From NCBI GenBank assembly GCA_002869305.1, contig PKTC01000114.1:1-5351 (forward strand): a stretch of DNA of 5,351 nt, given 5' to 3'. Shown here one piece after another: positions 5,308-5,351 of the stretch. The stretch is from Marinilabiliales bacterium (GTDB lineage: Bacteria; Bacteroidota; Bacteroidia; Bacteroidales; UBA12077). A program made the position numbers and the translations under genes. Below the pieces are notes generated by a model. It did no database searches. It saw nothing but the letters and a program-made list of their open reading frames with translations, and was not told where the DNA came from. Position 1 is the stretch's first letter. Every line of letters begins with the position of its first letter.

Positions 5308-5351
5308 ATGACTATGAATTCACAAAAATCACAATATAGTATCCTTATAAA
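5308..5351 (+). CDS. Start of an unidentified gene cut by the right edge
   Basis: An open frame begins with ATG at 5308 and stays open for 14 codons to the end of the window (MTMNSQKSQYSILI). A second in-frame ATG at 5314 may be the true start. The well-spaced promoter match at 5262-5291 supports a real gene. The short polar lead followed by Y-S-I-L-I looks like the first beta strand of an alpha/beta domain, as seen at the start of response-regulator receivers and family 2 glycosyltransferases, but too little is visible to choose. No function is assigned. Confidence 0.42.
   Translation, partial: MTMNSQKSQYSILI

Overview
The window is AT-rich, and its gene content and spelling point to a member of the Bacteroidota. 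The protein sequences fit a Bacteroidales/Marinilabiliales-like organism, but that finer placement is inference. The evidence is a Bacteroidales-flavoured PdxA N-terminus, a lack of convincing Shine-Dalgarno sequences before most starts, and several matches to the Bacteroidota promoter pattern (TTG or TTTG, about 19 bases, then TAnnTTTG). All recognisable genes look like ordinary chromosomal housekeeping or conserved genes. I see no insertion sequence, phage gene, CRISPR array, tRNA or rRNA.

Layout from left to right: (1) the N-terminal part of pdxA (vitamin B6 synthesis) runs off the left edge on the minus strand. (2) A complete M17 leucyl aminopeptidase lies upstream of it on the same strand. 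(3) A 104-bp divergent spacer separates this from mqnC on the plus strand, a radical-SAM enzyme of the futalosine route to menaquinone. (4) sfsA on the minus strand faces mqnC with one base between the two stop codons. (5) A second divergent spacer leads to a small eight-cysteine YkgJ-type protein, then to an 84-residue protein of unknown function, both on the plus strand. (6) A bidirectional hairpin terminator separates that gene from a convergent cytoplasmic thioredoxin-like redoxin on the minus strand. (7) About 300 bp with no clear gene follow, containing a locally GC-elevated island, and then a good promoter match and the first codons of a plus-strand gene cut by the right edge.

Strand changes at almost every gene mean there is little operon structure. 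The only same-strand pairs are the aminopeptidase and pdxA (83 bp apart) and ykgJ and the 84-residue gene (94 bp apart), and both gaps are long enough to hold separate promoters. The genes do not form one pathway. Two concern cofactor or quinone synthesis (pdxA, mqnC), one peptide turnover, one thiol redox chemistry, and the others are poorly understood.

I found no strong case for a novel multi-gene system. The observations most worth checking are the TTTTG elements that sit directly against three plus-strand start codons, suggesting leaderless or near-leaderless transcripts, the GC-elevated non-coding island near 5101-5210, and the small conserved-looking proteins at 3811 and 4157.
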